Notes: generated from the letters alone by a model not told the origin. Shown: positions 35,301-43,778, numbered from the stretch's first letter. The stretch is 64,000 nt of DNA from Nocardia yamanashiensis NBRC 100130 (GCF_001613325.1 NZ_BDCD01000004.1:62001-126000), one strand, 5' to 3'. Made by a program: numbers and translations.

Positions 35301-35505
35301 CATGGGCCTGGAGGGCGCGGTCCGGCTAGGCTTCGCCAAGGAGCTGGCCGCCATCGAGGATCCGGCGGCCCGGCAGTCGGCTTTCGACGCGCTGGTGGCC
35401 GCCGCCTATGCCAGCGGCAAAGCCCTCACCGCCGCGACCGCCCTGGAACTCGACGACGTCATCGACCCCGCCGACACCCGCCGGTGGCTCCGCACCCTCC
35501 GTTGA
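32326..35505 (+). CDS. Single-chain acyl-CoA carboxylase (biotin carboxylase, BCCP and carboxyltransferase fused)
   Basis: 1059 residues from GTG 32326 (later GTGs possible). Residues 1-450 are a biotin carboxylase: VRVVIANRGEIAVRVARTAR, KAAAGGGGRGMRELH (ATP-binding loop) and FLEVNPRLQVEHTVTEAVTG. Residues about 480-545 are the biotin carrier domain with EAMKM, Lys509 being the biotinylated residue. The last 490 residues are a carboxyltransferase (GGISGLDVTTFRAMGALSG, SLCDTPGFMVGPEAEKDAT). The whole order matches long-chain acyl-CoA carboxylase (LCC) of mycobacteria. The acyl-CoA substrate is unknown. Confidence 0.88.
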   Translation: MRVVIANRGEIAVRVARTARERGYATLALYTAEESGSLPVRLADDAVCLPGAGAAAYLDVAAVVAAAATAGAGAFVHPGYGFLSESAELAAACQAAGLVFVGPEPEVLRVFGDKLAARAVAERAGVPVLTATPVDGGLDAIVALLAAHPQGVMVKAAAGGGGRGMRELHDPAQAADVYERCRAEAQAGFGDSAVYAEALAIGARHIEVQVIADGTGAVALGDRDCSVQRRHQKLIEVAPAPELEAALRNRLHDYAVRIAESTTSRGVLTVEFLVAGDDAWFLEVNPRLQVEHTVTEAVTGVDLVAVQLDLAQGRTLAELGLPLDTAPRGYAVQARVNAELLTADGTPLPSSGVITEFSAPTGIGVRVDTAVRPGMRHGVRFDSLLAKIITHGPSYPAALQRCSDALAETVITGVDTNLGLLRAVLDELPKAGAVGTAWFEEQLGVFHTRATDYQEPAPEADTAGHADAPELSGEEQPLRTPMGATVVSLAAPGALLAAGAEVAVLEAMKMQHVLRAETPLRVLRHTVTPGDVVDPHAVLLVWEAAEHDGESTESTVLDLDSIRPDLAEVHARQHTLTDAARPEAVAKRHRLGRRTARENITDLVDPGSFVEYGGLAIAAQRARRSLEDLIANTPADGLVAGVATIDADRFGPDRSRAVVLSYDYTVLAGTQGVRNHVKTDRMLELAREQRLPVVFFCEGGGGRPGDTDHGGISGLDVTTFRAMGALSGQVPLIGIVSGRCFAGNAALLGMCDVVIATPDANIGMGGPAMIEGGGLGVYAPEDIGPIDVQRRNGVVHIVAADEAEAVVTARRYLSYFQGETGEWQEPDPRLSRHVVPENRLRAYDIRAAIESIADVGSFLELRRDWAVGIVTGLMRIEGRPFALIANNCHHLGGAIDAPAAEKLSAFLGLCADHRLPIVSLCDTPGFMVGPEAEKDATVTKFSRLFIDAAALDVPFGTVILRKGYGLGAQAMAAGSFRAPRFVIAWPTGEIGGMGLEGAVRLGFAKELAAIEDPAARQSAFDALVAAAYASGKALTAATALELDDVIDPADTRRWLRTLR

Positions 35506-35518
35506 CCATTGCCTCGAT

Positions 35519-37102
35519 TCACTCGGCCGTCGCGGGCTCCGGTTCAGGCTCGGATTCGCTAGCGGCCGGAATGAAGGAATAGGCGAGGCAGACGAGCGCG
35601 AACAGGAGATAGCCGAGCGCGACCTTCGGTGCGGCCGCCCAATCCACCTCAGCGGCATGGATCAGACCGATCCAGCTGAGCGCCGCACCGACGGCCGCAG
35701 CGAGAGCGGCTGCGCGGAAACGTTTGTCGAGGATGAACGTGACGATCGTGCCGAGCACCAGTCCGGCGAGCACCGCGCCCGCGCCGAGGGTTTTCAGGCC
35801 GTCGTAGACCACACCGGCTTGCCCGAGTGCGGCGGATCCGATCTTCTCGGCCGAGGTGCCGGCGGCGCTGAGCGCATTGTCGATCTGTCCCACACCCCAT
35901 TCGGCGAGGTTCGGGAGCAGCGCGGCGACCACGGCCACCGCGTGCAGCCGCGGGACGGCCTGGAACGCCTGCGCACCGATCAGCAACCCGATGTAGAGCA
36001 GAATCGGCACGATGGCCGGAATCGGCAGCACCGTGGCCAGCAGCCCGAAAAGCCCGAGCAGGCACATCAATCCGATGGCCGCCCCGCTCGCGAGCGAATA
36101 CCCGGTGCGCCCGCCCGCGTCCTTCCACCCGGGATGGCCGATATACACCGCGGGCGGGAACGGCGACCCGAACCCGGAACCGATGATCGCCCCGCAGCCG
36201 TCGGCGAGCAGCACACTGCGCAGGTTGTAGTTGTCACCGGCCGCCGCGGCGCTCTCCACATTGCTCATGGCCTCGGTGAAGTTGTACACGCCCAGCGGAA
36301 TCGCGGTCGCCAGCAGCGGTGCGAGATTCGAGAGCCCGTCGAAGAGCAGGTTCAACCGCAGATCCGGCAGGCCGATGGCGATATCGTGCGCGGCCTGCGT
36401 GACATCCGGCACCGACATGTATCCGCCGATCCAGCCGATCGCGGTGCCGACCAGCAAGGCCACCAACCCCACCGGAATGTTCCCCGGCAGCTTCACATCG
36501 GTGAAGAACCCGATCAGGATGATCGCCAGCACCGGCAGCCCGATCCACGCCGCCTCCCACATCTGCGCGGCCGGGCGCATGGCGATGAACGTGATCGAGA
36601 TGCCCGCCAGGGTGCCGAGCATGGCCGCGCGCGGCGTGATCCGGCGGATGTACGGCCCGACGAACGCGCCGATCATGACGATCACGCCGATCATGAACGC
36701 CCAGGCCAAACCTGCCGACCAGGCTTTCAACGGGTCGCCGGTCTTCAGGTAGATGGGCAGCATCACCACGAACACGACGATGAACATGTGCGGCACGCTC
36801 GGCCCGTACGGCAGCGCGGTCACCGTGGCCCGGTTCTCCCGGCGTGCCAGCCGCCGCGCCAGCAGCATGTAGTACAGGTTGCCCAGCACCAGCGCGATTC
36901 CCAAGGCGGGCAATACGGTTCCGAGCACATCGGCGCTGGGAATCTTGACCACCGCGATGGACAGCGTGGTCAGGGTGAGCACATTGACGAGGATGTTGAA
37001 CGAGAGCCCGAAGAAGGCGTTGGTGTCCCCGCGCGTCCACCACGGCAGCGCCAGGGGAGTGTCGGGTCCGGTTTCGTCGGTGAGCTTGGTTTCGACGGAC
37101 AT
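35519..37102 (-). CDS. NCS2-like/AzgA-type permease, probable nitrogen-compound transporter
   Basis: 527 residues from ATG 37102, about 12-14 hydrophobic segments (FFGLSFNILVNVLTLTTLSI, FMIGVIVMIGAFVGPYIRRI and others). A conserved NFTEAMSNVESAAAAGDNYN stretch and LADGCGAIIGSGFGSPFPPA recall the substrate-binding helices of NCS2/nucleobase permeases. It is upstream neighbour of a cysteine hydrolase and an allophanate hydrolase and could import the compound they break down, such as biuret or a ureido compound. Its 3' end is 13 bases from the convergent carboxylase. Confidence 0.75.
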   Translation of the reverse strand: MSVETKLTDETGPDTPLALPWWTRGDTNAFFGLSFNILVNVLTLTTLSIAVVKIPSADVLGTVLPALGIALVLGNLYYMLLARRLARRENRATVTALPYGPSVPHMFIVVFVVMLPIYLKTGDPLKAWSAGLAWAFMIGVIVMIGAFVGPYIRRITPRAAMLGTLAGISITFIAMRPAAQMWEAAWIGLPVLAIILIGFFTDVKLPGNIPVGLVALLVGTAIGWIGGYMSVPDVTQAAHDIAIGLPDLRLNLLFDGLSNLAPLLATAIPLGVYNFTEAMSNVESAAAAGDNYNLRSVLLADGCGAIIGSGFGSPFPPAVYIGHPGWKDAGGRTGYSLASGAAIGLMCLLGLFGLLATVLPIPAIVPILLYIGLLIGAQAFQAVPRLHAVAVVAALLPNLAEWGVGQIDNALSAAGTSAEKIGSAALGQAGVVYDGLKTLGAGAVLAGLVLGTIVTFILDKRFRAAALAAAVGAALSWIGLIHAAEVDWAAAPKVALGYLLFALVCLAYSFIPAASESEPEPEPATAE

Positions 37103-37110
37103 GGTGCTTC

Positions 37111-37800
37111 CTAGACCGGGGTGTTCGAAGGTGACAAGGCGCCGAGGACGGCCGCCGAATCGGCGACCCAGCCGAAGATGCCGCCCTGCGCGGCGATCAT
37201 GTCCAGCCCGGCACGCTGGAATTCGGGGAAATAGGAACCGACGCAATCGGATACGACCAGGCATTCGTAGCCGCGGTCATTGGCCTCGCGGACGGTGGTG
37301 TGCACGCACACCTCGGTGGTGACGCCGGTGACCAGCAGCGAGCGGATGCCGTCGCGCTCCAGGACGGTGGCCAGTTCGGTGGCGTAGAACGCGCCCTTGC
37401 CGGGCTTGTCGATCACGGTTTCCCCGGCCAGCGGGGTGAGTTCGTCGATGATGTCGTGGCCGTACTCGCCGCGCACCAGAATCCGGCCGAACCGTCCGGG
37501 ATCGCCGATGCGCTGGGATGGGTTGCCGCGCAAGAGTTTCGCGGGCGGGCAATCGGAGAGATCCGGCAGATGGCCTTCGCGGGTGTGGATGACCGGGATC
37601 CCGGCCGCGCGGGCCGCGCTCATGAGCGCCGCGAGGGGATCGATGACCGCGCGCAGCAGGCTCACGTCATTGCCGAGGCTTTCCCCGAACCCGCCGGGTA
37701 GCAGGAAATCCCGCTGCATATCGATGACCAGTAGCGCCGTGGAGTCCGGAGCGAAGGGAAAAGGTCCGGGCCGGGCCGGGATCGGGGGTGGTGCGCTCAT
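37111..37800 (-). CDS. Isochorismatase-like cysteine hydrolase, probable biuret hydrolase
   Basis: 229 residues from ATG 37800. The catalytic triad of the cysteine hydrolase branch is visible: Asp27 ([10 protein letters not shown]), Lys135 ([11 protein letters not shown]) and Cys165 ([15 protein letters not shown]). Spacing is close to biuret hydrolase, which opens biuret to allophanate and ammonia. An allophanate hydrolase overlaps it by four bases and a permease follows after eight bases. Ureidoacrylate or N-carbamoyl compounds are alternative substrates. Confidence 0.72.
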   Translation of the reverse strand: MSAPPPIPARPGPFPFAPDSTALLVIDMQRDFLLPGGFGESLGNDVSLLRAVIDPLAALMSAARAAGIPVIHTREGHLPDLSDCPPAKLLRGNPSQRIGDPGRFGRILVRGEYGHDIIDELTPLAGETVIDKPGKGAFYATELATVLERDGIRSLLVTGVTTEVCVHTTVREANDRGYECLVVSDCVGSYFPEFQRAGLDMIAAQGGIFGWVADSAAVLGALSPSNTPV

Positions 37801-39185
37801 CGTCTTTCCTTCTCTGCGAGCCGGTTGAACAGGTGCGCCGGGGACTGGCGCGGCTCGTCGAGGATGCGGGCGGCCGCGGTGAGCACGGTGTCGTCCGCGA
37901 GCGCGGGCCCGAACACCATGGCCGACAGCGGCCGGCCGTCGGCGGTCACCCCGATCGGCACCGCGATGGCGGTGAGATCCAGCAGGTTCCCGAAGTGGGT
38001 GTAGTGCCCGAGCTTGGTATTGGTGGCGATGGGGTCGGCCAGCACCTGGTCCACGGTGAAGGTGGTGCCGATGGTCGGGACCACCATCACGTCGAAGTCG
38101 TGCCACAGCCGGGCCACCCGCGCGCGTAGTTCCTGCAGCCGTTGTTGCGCGCGGAACACGTCCACCGCCCGGAAACGTCGGCCGCCGGTGAGGATTTCGC
38201 GGATCACCGGCAGGAACGCGTCCGGTCGCTCGGCGAGGAACTCGTCGAACTCCACCAGTCGTTCGGCGACCCACGGTCCGGCGTAGAGCAGTTCCCCGGC
38301 GGCGAGGAAAGGTTGCAGCGAGGTGGGCGTACATCGGAATCCGATGCGCCGCAGTCGATCCCGGAACGCCATATGCGCGTCTTCGAACTCCGCGTCGCCG
38401 AAGAACTCGAGCTCGCTGATGCCGGGCAGCCCGACCCGCAGCGTCGCGCCCTCGTACATGGGCCCGCGCCGCCGGCTCCACGGATCGTTCGGGTCCGGCC
38501 CGTACATCACCGCGAACACCCGATCGAGGTCGGCCACACAGGAGGTCATCACGGTCATGCAGTCCAGGGACTTGCACGCGGGCACCAGCCCGACGGTGCT
38601 GATCAGCCCGCGTGACGGCTTCCATCCCACGATCCCGTTGAGCGCCGCCGGCACCCGCCCCGACCCGGCGGTGTCTGTCGCCACGCAGAACGGCACCTGC
38701 CCCAGCGCCACCGCCCGCGCCGACCCCGAACTGGACCCGCCGCAGATCAATTCCCGCCCGTACACGCTGCGCGGAATCGGATACGGCGTGCGCGTCCCGT
38801 TCAACCCCGTCGCGAACTGATCGAGGTTGGTCTTCCCGACGAACAACGCCCCCGCATCCAGCAGCCGCTGCACCGCCGGAGCCGTTTCCTCTGCGACATA
38901 AGCGAAGTCGGGGCACGCCAGCGTGGTCGGCCACCCCGCCACGTCGATGCTGTCCTTCACCCCGAACGGCACCCCGTACAGCGGCAGCGTCCGCGCGCCC
39001 GGCCGTTGCTCGATCTCGGCCGCCGCGGCCAGTAACCGCTCCCGCGGCACCGGCGTGATCCACGTCCCGTCCGCACCCGCGGCCGCCATGGCATCGGCGA
39101 CCCGCGCGGCGGTGGAAGTCGGTGACCCGCTACCGCTTTCGTGCGAAGCCAGGATCTCGGCGATGGTAGGTCCGGGTTTCCACAT
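37797..39185 (-). CDS. Allophanate hydrolase (AtzF/amidase-signature type)
   Basis: 462 residues from ATG 39185. Amidase-signature triad Lys77 ([11 protein letters not shown]), Ser151 ([11 protein letters not shown]) and Ser175 ([14 protein letters not shown]), with the same 74/24 spacing I recall for Atz[21 protein letters not shown] and [20 protein letters not shown] are typical of allophanate hydrolase. It hydrolyses allophanate to ammonia and carbon dioxide. The C-terminal non-amidase domain of full-length AtzF is missing. It is the first gene of the nitrogen operon. Confidence 0.8.
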   Translation of the reverse strand: MWKPGPTIAEILASHESGSGSPTSTAARVADAMAAAGADGTWITPVPRERLLAAAAEIEQRPGARTLPLYGVPFGVKDSIDVAGWPTTLACPDFAYVAEETAPAVQRLLDAGALFVGKTNLDQFATGLNGTRTPYPIPRSVYGRELICGGSSSGSARAVALGQVPFCVATDTAGSGRVPAALNGIVGWKPSRGLISTVGLVPACKSLDCMTVMTSCVADLDRVFAVMYGPDPNDPWSRRRGPMYEGATLRVGLPGISELEFFGDAEFEDAHMAFRDRLRRIGFRCTPTSLQPFLAAGELLYAGPWVAERLVEFDEFLAERPDAFLPVIREILTGGRRFRAVDVFRAQQRLQELRARVARLWHDFDVMVVPTIGTTFTVDQVLADPIATNTKLGHYTHFGNLLDLTAIAVPIGVTADGRPLSAMVFGPALADDTVLTAAARILDEPRQSPAHLFNRLAEKERR

Positions 39186-39282
39186 CCGTCGATTGTGGAC
39201 ACGTTGTATGAAGCGAAACGGCTCGCAATGTATCGACCGTGTAAGCGCAAGCGGCGGCGCCACCTCGGCACACCACCTTTAC

Positions 39283-39320
39283 TGGTACGTCCATACCAAG
39301 TCTGTGATACGGTCGTACCA
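39283..39320. promoter_or_regulatory. TGGTA/TACCA inverted repeats, candidate TetR-type operator
   Basis: TGGTA-CGTCCA-TACCA (39283-39298) is an inverted repeat, and a further CGTACCA at 39314-39320 mirrors TGGTACG at 39283. The region sits between the divergent allophanate operon and the hydrolase gene. No regulator is adjacent, so the binding protein is unknown. Confidence 0.35.
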
Positions 39321-39342
39321 TCAACGATGATGAGGGGTGGCA

Positions 39343-40227
39343 ATGGCCAAGATCGGGCGGTTCAAGAACGAGCAGGCGCGGACGGACTTCCTGCGGTTCT
39401 ACGCGGAATACGAAGCGACCTGCACGGTTCCCGCGACCACAACAGACGTCTCGACCTCGTTCGGGTCCACGCATGTGCGCATCACCGGATCCGGCACCGC
39501 GACCCCGGTCGTGCTGCTGCACGGGCTGGGCGGCAACAGTCTCTACTGGCAGAAATACGTCGAGCGGTTCGGTGACCGCAAGGTCTACGCGCTCGACACC
39601 ATCGGCACCGCCGGCCGCAGCGTGCAGACCGAGCCGCTGAAGGACGAAGGGGCTTTCGCGATCTGGTTCACGGACGTTCTCGAGGCGCTCGGCCTCGACC
39701 GTGTCCACGTGGTCGGGCTCTCGCATGGCGCCTGGCACGCCGCCCTTATCGCGCTGCACGCTCCCGACCGCCTGGTCTCCCTCACCATGATCGAACCCGG
39801 TGGCATGTTCGCCAAACCCAAGGCGAGTGTCCTGCTGAAAATGCTCTGGCTCGGCATCCAAGGACCTGAGAAGGGCTTCCGCAAAGCCGGCGAATGGCTC
39901 ACCCCCGGGGTCACCCTCACCGATCTCGAAACTCGCGGCGCCAAAGCGGCACTCGGCTACCGCATGGGCCTCGGCTGGGCGCGAGTGCTGAAAGACGAAG
40001 AACTGCAAGCTCTCTCGACCCCGGCCCTGGCGATCTGCGGCGCGGAATCCATCGTCTCGTCCCCGGAAATCACTGCCCGCCGCCTGTCCGAGCACGCCCG
40101 TCACGCCGAAACCGAAATCTTCCCCGCTACGGCCCATGGCGTCCTGGACCAGATTCCCGATCAGGTCATCTCCCGAATCCGGACCTTTCTCGGCGCACAC
40201 GACTCCACCCCCGCCGAAATTCGGTAG
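39343..40227 (+). CDS. Alpha/beta hydrolase
   Basis: 294 residues from ATG 39343 with GAGGGG upstream. Nucleophile elbow VVGLSHGAWHAAL (Ser), oxyanion loop LLHGLGGNSLYW and a C-terminal His (FPATAHGVLDQIP). Esterase or lactonase-type enzyme with unknown substrate. Divergent from the allophanate operon with TGGTA-type repeats in between. Confidence 0.85.
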   Translation: MAKIGRFKNEQARTDFLRFYAEYEATCTVPATTTDVSTSFGSTHVRITGSGTATPVVLLHGLGGNSLYWQKYVERFGDRKVYALDTIGTAGRSVQTEPLKDEGAFAIWFTDVLEALGLDRVHVVGLSHGAWHAALIALHAPDRLVSLTMIEPGGMFAKPKASVLLKMLWLGIQGPEKGFRKAGEWLTPGVTLTDLETRGAKAALGYRMGLGWARVLKDEELQALSTPALAICGAESIVSSPEITARRLSEHARHAETEIFPATAHGVLDQIPDQVISRIRTFLGAHDSTPAEIR

Positions 40228-40292
40228 CGCCCGCCACCCGAACCCGGTTACCGTTCCACTCAACAAATCCCCCGAGACGGAAAGGCACGGCC

Positions 40293-40376
40293 ATGACTCG
40301 CATCCCGACCACCCCGCTGCCTTTCTCGTATCCCCTCGCGGAACCCGCACCCCTCCATCAGCATTCGGCGCACTGA
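40293..40376 (+). pseudogene. Possible remnant of a cytochrome P450 N-terminus (27 codons)
   Basis: ATG 40293 follows GAAAGG at good distance and encodes MTRIPTTPLPFSYPLAEPAP and a few more residues. The PxPFxYPLxxPAPL text resembles the start of bacterial P450s, but the frame ends seven bases before the tRNA-His gene and none of the haem-binding core follows. It may be the stump left by a recombination at the tRNA. Alternatively it is a short unrelated peptide. Confidence 0.35.
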
Positions 40377-40381
40377 TTCAC

Positions 40382-40460
40382 GCTGAGCGAAGCCGAAGCG
40401 GTCGAGGCACCAGTTTGTGGTACTGGTCATTAGCGGGTTCGAGTCCCGTCGCTTAGCCCA
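40382..40460 (+). tRNA. tRNA-His (GTG)
   Basis: Acceptor CTGAGCG (40383-40389) pairs with CGCTTAG (40450-40456). An extra G at 40382 pairs with discriminator C40457, the G-1:C73 pair unique to tRNA-His. Anticodon stem CCAGT/ACTGG encloses loop TTGTGGT with anticodon GTG (40417-40419). T-arm GCGGG-TTCGAGT-CCCGT. The CCA end is encoded (40458-40460). Confidence 0.85.
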
Positions 40461-40461
40461 G

Positions 40462-40539
40462 GAGGGCGAGGAGCCTGGTGGCTCAACCTGTCTGTAAAAC
40501 AGGTGCTTTCGCGGGTGGGTTCGATCCCCATCGCCCTCA
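40462..40539 (+). tRNA. tRNA-Tyr (GTA)
   Basis: Acceptor GAGGGCG (40462-40468) pairs with CGCCCTC (40532-40538). D-stem GAGC/GCTC, anticodon stem CCTGT/ACAGG enclosing CTGTAAA with anticodon GTA, long variable region as in tRNA-Tyr, and T-arm GTGGG-TTCGATC-CCCAT. No CCA is encoded. It starts one base after tRNA-His ends, so the two are probably cotranscribed. Confidence 0.87.
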
Positions 40540-40552
40540 CTACAGTGGTGTG

Positions 40553-41341
40553 ATGATGTCGCATGGTGCAGCCGGCCGGACCTATGTGGTGACCGGATCG
40601 GCGTCGGGGATCGGGGCGGCGACGGCCGCATTGCTGCGCGCGCGAGGTGCGAAGGTGATCGGGTGTGATCTCGAGAATGCCGAGGTGTGCGCCGATCTGT
40701 CGACGCCGGAGGGGCGGCGGTCGCTGGTCGATCAGGTCAGTGCGTACGGGACGATCGATGCGGTGCTCGCGATCGCCGGGGGTGGGCGGACCGGGCTGCT
40801 GGAGACGAATTACTTCGGGGCGGTGGCGACGTTGGAAGGGTTGCGGCCGTTACTGGCGGACAGTTCCGCACCCCGGGCGGTGGCCGTGTCGTCCACGTCG
40901 TCGCTGGCTCCGGCGGACGAGCGGATCGTGCAGGCCTGCCTGGACGGGGACGAGGCTGCGGCGGTGGAGTATCTGGCAGCCGATCCGACCGGCGGCGGGC
41001 CCACGGGTGGGTACGGGATTGCCAAGCGGGCCTTGAACCGGTGGGTGCGGCGGGTCGCGCCGACGCCGGAGTGGGCGGGCGCGGGCATCGCGTTGAACAT
41101 TGTCGCTTCGGGCGTGGTCGATACCCCGGCGGCGGCGTGGATCTTCGAGGATGAGCAGGTGCGGGCGGCGATCGAAAGTGCTGCGCCGCAACCGTTCGGC
41201 GGGTTTCCGGGGCGGCCGGAATGGATCGCCGAGCTCCTCTGCTGGCTGGCCGGACCGGAGAATCGGTTCGTCACCGGGCAGGTCGTTTTCGCGGACGGTG
41301 GTTCGGAGGCCGCGGCGGTGGGCGACCTGCACTGGCGGTAG
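40553..41341 (+). CDS. Short-chain dehydrogenase/reductase (SDR)
   Basis: 262 residues from ATG 40553 (ATG 40556 also possible). NAD-binding TGSASGIGAATAALLRARGA, NAG-equivalent LAIAGGGRTGL, Ser in VAVSSTSSLAPAD and active site GYGIAKRAL (YxxxK). C-terminal VTGQVVFADGGSEAAAVGDL. Resembles 3-alpha-hydroxysteroid-dehydrogenase-like SDRs that lack the usual dimer helix. Follows the tRNA pair by 14 bases. Substrate unknown. Confidence 0.85.
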   Translation: MMSHGAAGRTYVVTGSASGIGAATAALLRARGAKVIGCDLENAEVCADLSTPEGRRSLVDQVSAYGTIDAVLAIAGGGRTGLLETNYFGAVATLEGLRPLLADSSAPRAVAVSSTSSLAPADERIVQACLDGDEAAAVEYLAADPTGGGPTGGYGIAKRALNRWVRRVAPTPEWAGAGIALNIVASGVVDTPAAAWIFEDEQVRAAIESAAPQPFGGFPGRPEWIAELLCWLAGPENRFVTGQVVFADGGSEAAAVGDLHWR

Positions 41342-41347
41342 CTGCGG

Positions 41348-43069
41348 CTACTTCGCGGTGAGGAACCGTCCGGCGTGCAGGGTGGTGCCGAATCCCGGGG
41401 TGAATTCGCCGCTGGCGTAGACGAGTTGGCCGTTGACGATGGTTGCGGTGACGGCGGCGTCGTTGCGGTTGACCATGCGGTCGATGTGCATTTCGCCTGG
41501 GTAGGGGGCTTCGGCGTAAGCGCTGGCGGAGCCGTCGAAGCCGGCCGGGTCGATGACGGTGACGTCGGCGCGGGTGCCGGGGCGGAGGTAGCCGGCGTCG
41601 AGGCCGTACCAGTCGGCGAGTTCGCCGGTGAGGCGGTGCACGGCCTTTTCGACAGGCATGAAGCCGCGGTGGTGCACGCGCTCCAGCAGGCGGATGCCGA
41701 AGTTGTAGAAGGCCATATTGCGCAGGTGGGCACCGGAATCGGCGAAACCCACCTGGACGTGCGGGGACTGCTGGAGGGTGTCGAGGACGTCGTCGCGGTC
41801 GTTGGCGATGGTGGTGCGCCAGCGCAGTTTCGTGCCGTGCTCGACGGTGAGGTCCAGGAGGGCGTCGGCCGGTTCGATATCGCGGCTGCGGGCTACTTCG
41901 GCGAAAGACAGTCCGATGACGGAAGTGTCGGGGCAGGAGACGATTTCGGCGTCGTCGAGGTCGCGATGCCAGACTCGGGGGCCGAAGCGTTTCGAGACGT
42001 CCTTGCGGAACTGGCGGCGGTAGGTTTCATCGGCCAGCAGGTCGTTGCGGTCCAGCACGTCGCGGATGTTGAGAGCGGCTGCGCCGGAACCGAATTCCTC
42101 GAAGATGACCAGGTCCACGCCATCGGCGTATACCTCGAACGGGACCGGCAGATGCTGCCAGCGGAAATCGCCGCCCGCGCGGTTGGTCAAGGCCGCGACG
42201 GCGGTGGCGGCGCGGGCGACGGTGCGATCGGCTTTGATATCCGCGGCCGAGATCAGGGTCGTCTTCAAAGGTTTACGACCCAGGCGGCCGAGGCTCTGCT
42301 GCAGGTAGAGAGCGATCTCGGCACGGCTGCTCAGGTTCGGGGTGCTCTGATGCACCCGTCCCCGCTCCCGCAGTACCGAATTGAGCGCGCGATACTCCGA
42401 CCACCTCGCGTAGGTAGAGGGCAATTGGCGTGCGGGATACCGGGTGCCATCGAGCTTGGAGAACGAGCTGCGGATGGTGGACAGTCCGACGAACCCGGCA
42501 TCGAGGGCGTCGGTGAGCATTCGCCGCATACGATCCAGTTCCGTGCGCGTGGGCCGCTCGGCGGCATCGACCGATCGGCCCAGACCCATGACGGCGGCCC
42601 GGATATCGGAATGACCGAGGAACGCCGCCACATTCACGCCCAGCGGCAACGCATCGATCGCCCGCGCGTACCCGGCCGGATCCGCCCAGGTCTTCGCCTG
42701 CTTCACCGCATCCAGTACGAGCTCACGCGGCAGCGCCTCGACCCGGGCGAACATATCCGCGCAGTCGTCGGCGTCGCTGTACACCGTCGACAGCGAGCAG
42801 TTGCCGAGCACGATGGAGGTCACCCCGTGCCGCGCCGACTCGCCCAGCCCGGGACTCAGCAGCACTTCCGCGTCGTAGTGGGTGTGCACATCGAGCAGGC
42901 CGGGCATGACCCACCGCCCTCGCGCGTCGATGGTCCGCGCACCCTCGGCCAGTCCGGGCGCGACCGCGGCGACCACCCCCGCGCGGATCCCGACATCCGC
43001 GGCGATCGGCGCGGCGCCGGTCCCGTCGAACACCGAACCCCCACGGATGACGACGTCGAATTCCACCAT
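41348..43069 (-). CDS. N-acyl-D-amino-acid deacylase / D-aminoacylase family amidohydrolase
   Basis: 573 residues. The amidohydrolase fold is shown by WVMPGLLDVHTHYDAEVLLS (HxH metal site), SIVLGNCSLST, FLGHSDIRAAVMG, RAEIALYLQQS and VGFADSGAHLRNMAFYNFGI (Asp metal ligand), the usual order for D-aminoacylases. Cleaves N-acyl-D-amino acids or related amides. Convergent with the SDR gene (6 bases between stops). Confidence 0.83.
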   Translation of the reverse strand: MVEFDVVIRGGSVFDGTGAAPIAADVGIRAGVVAAVAPGLAEGARTIDARGRWVMPGLLDVHTHYDAEVLLSPGLGESARHGVTSIVLGNCSLSTVYSDADDCADMFARVEALPRELVLDAVKQAKTWADPAGYARAIDALPLGVNVAAFLGHSDIRAAVMGLGRSVDAAERPTRTELDRMRRMLTDALDAGFVGLSTIRSSFSKLDGTRYPARQLPSTYARWSEYRALNSVLRERGRVHQSTPNLSSRAEIALYLQQSLGRLGRKPLKTTLISAADIKADRTVARAATAVAALTNRAGGDFRWQHLPVPFEVYADGVDLVIFEEFGSGAAALNIRDVLDRNDLLADETYRRQFRKDVSKRFGPRVWHRDLDDAEIVSCPDTSVIGLSFAEVARSRDIEPADALLDLTVEHGTKLRWRTTIANDRDDVLDTLQQSPHVQVGFADSGAHLRNMAFYNFGIRLLERVHHRGFMPVEKAVHRLTGELADWYGLDAGYLRPGTRADVTVIDPAGFDGSASAYAEAPYPGEMHIDRMVNRNDAAVTATIVNGQLVYASGEFTPGFGTTLHAGRFLTAK

Positions 43070-43140
43070 CGCGGTTCACCTTCTGACTGAGACAACCGTT
43101 TCGCCGATACTGGCGAGTGTCGGCCGCCCGGCCCGGCGTG

Positions 43141-43740
43141 TCAATGTCGCACGGCGCGTGCGAGTATCGATTCCACCTGAGCGCCCATGGCCGCGCCCGC
43201 CGCGTGCAGCGGTTCGCTCGACCGCAGCGTCCGGCTCAGGATGAACGCCCCTTCCAGCGCCGCGAGTATCGCCAGGATGAGCGCCCGCGCCTCATTCGCC
43301 TCGACACCGCGCGCGATGAAATACGTTGTGCCCTCGTCGATCCAGGACGTGATGACCTCCGCCGCGACGGCCCGCAGCTCCGGTTCGCTGTCCGCGATCT
43401 CCCCGGCCACGGTGCCGACCGGACACATATTGAGCCATCCGCCCTGCTCGATCACCTCGGCGGCGGCGGTGAACGCGGCCGGCACCGCCACCCGCAGTTC
43501 CTCGTGTGGATCCATCAGCAAGGGCAGCAGCTGGATGTACGCCGCCCCGGAACTGCGCAGCGCCTCCGCCGCGATCTGCGGCTTCCCGCCCGGGAAGTGG
43601 TGATACAGCGAACCCATCTGCGCCTGCGCCGCTTCGGTGATCTGTTTGACCGTGATCGCGCTGTACCCCCGCACGCGCATCAGCTCCGCGACGGCCGTCA
43701 CCAGCCGCTCCCGGGTATTCGTTGACATCTTCTCCGCCAC
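43141..43740 (-). CDS. TetR-family regulator
   Basis: 199 residues, N-terminal HTH with VRGYSAITVKQITEAAQAQM and GSLYHHFPGGKPQIAAEAL. The C-terminal ligand domain (TetR_C_33-like pattern GGWLNMCPVGTVAGEIAD) is typical of repressors controlling redox or hydrolase genes. Divergent from the hydrolase gene at 43792 across an overlapping palindrome pair (43751-43778). Confidence 0.88.
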   Translation of the reverse strand: MAEKMSTNTRERLVTAVAELMRVRGYSAITVKQITEAAQAQMGSLYHHFPGGKPQIAAEALRSSGAAYIQLLPLLMDPHEELRVAVPAAFTAAAEVIEQGGWLNMCPVGTVAGEIADSEPELRAVAAEVITSWIDEGTTYFIARGVEANEARALILAILAALEGAFILSRTLRSSEPLHAAGAAMGAQVESILARAVRH

Positions 43741-43750
43741 TGCACCAGAC

Positions 43751-43778
43751 TAGAGCAAAAGCTCTAGAGCAAACGCTC
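43751..43778. promoter_or_regulatory. Overlapping TetR-type operators
   Basis: TAGAGCAAAAGCTCTA (43751-43766) is a perfect inverted repeat with a 4-base centre. It overlaps a second, AGAGC-AAAC-GCTC (43766-43778). They lie 10-38 bases from the TetR start and just before the hydrolase ATG, so the TetR protein can repress both. Confidence 0.7.

Noticed and set aside
35408..37114. Open frame of 568 codons opposite the NCS2-type permease
   Set aside because: Composition is Arg/His/Gln-rich and the minus strand codes a clear membrane protein.
41375..43090. Open frame of 571 codons opposite the deacylase
   Set aside because: No motifs; the opposite strand carries amidohydrolase metal motifs.
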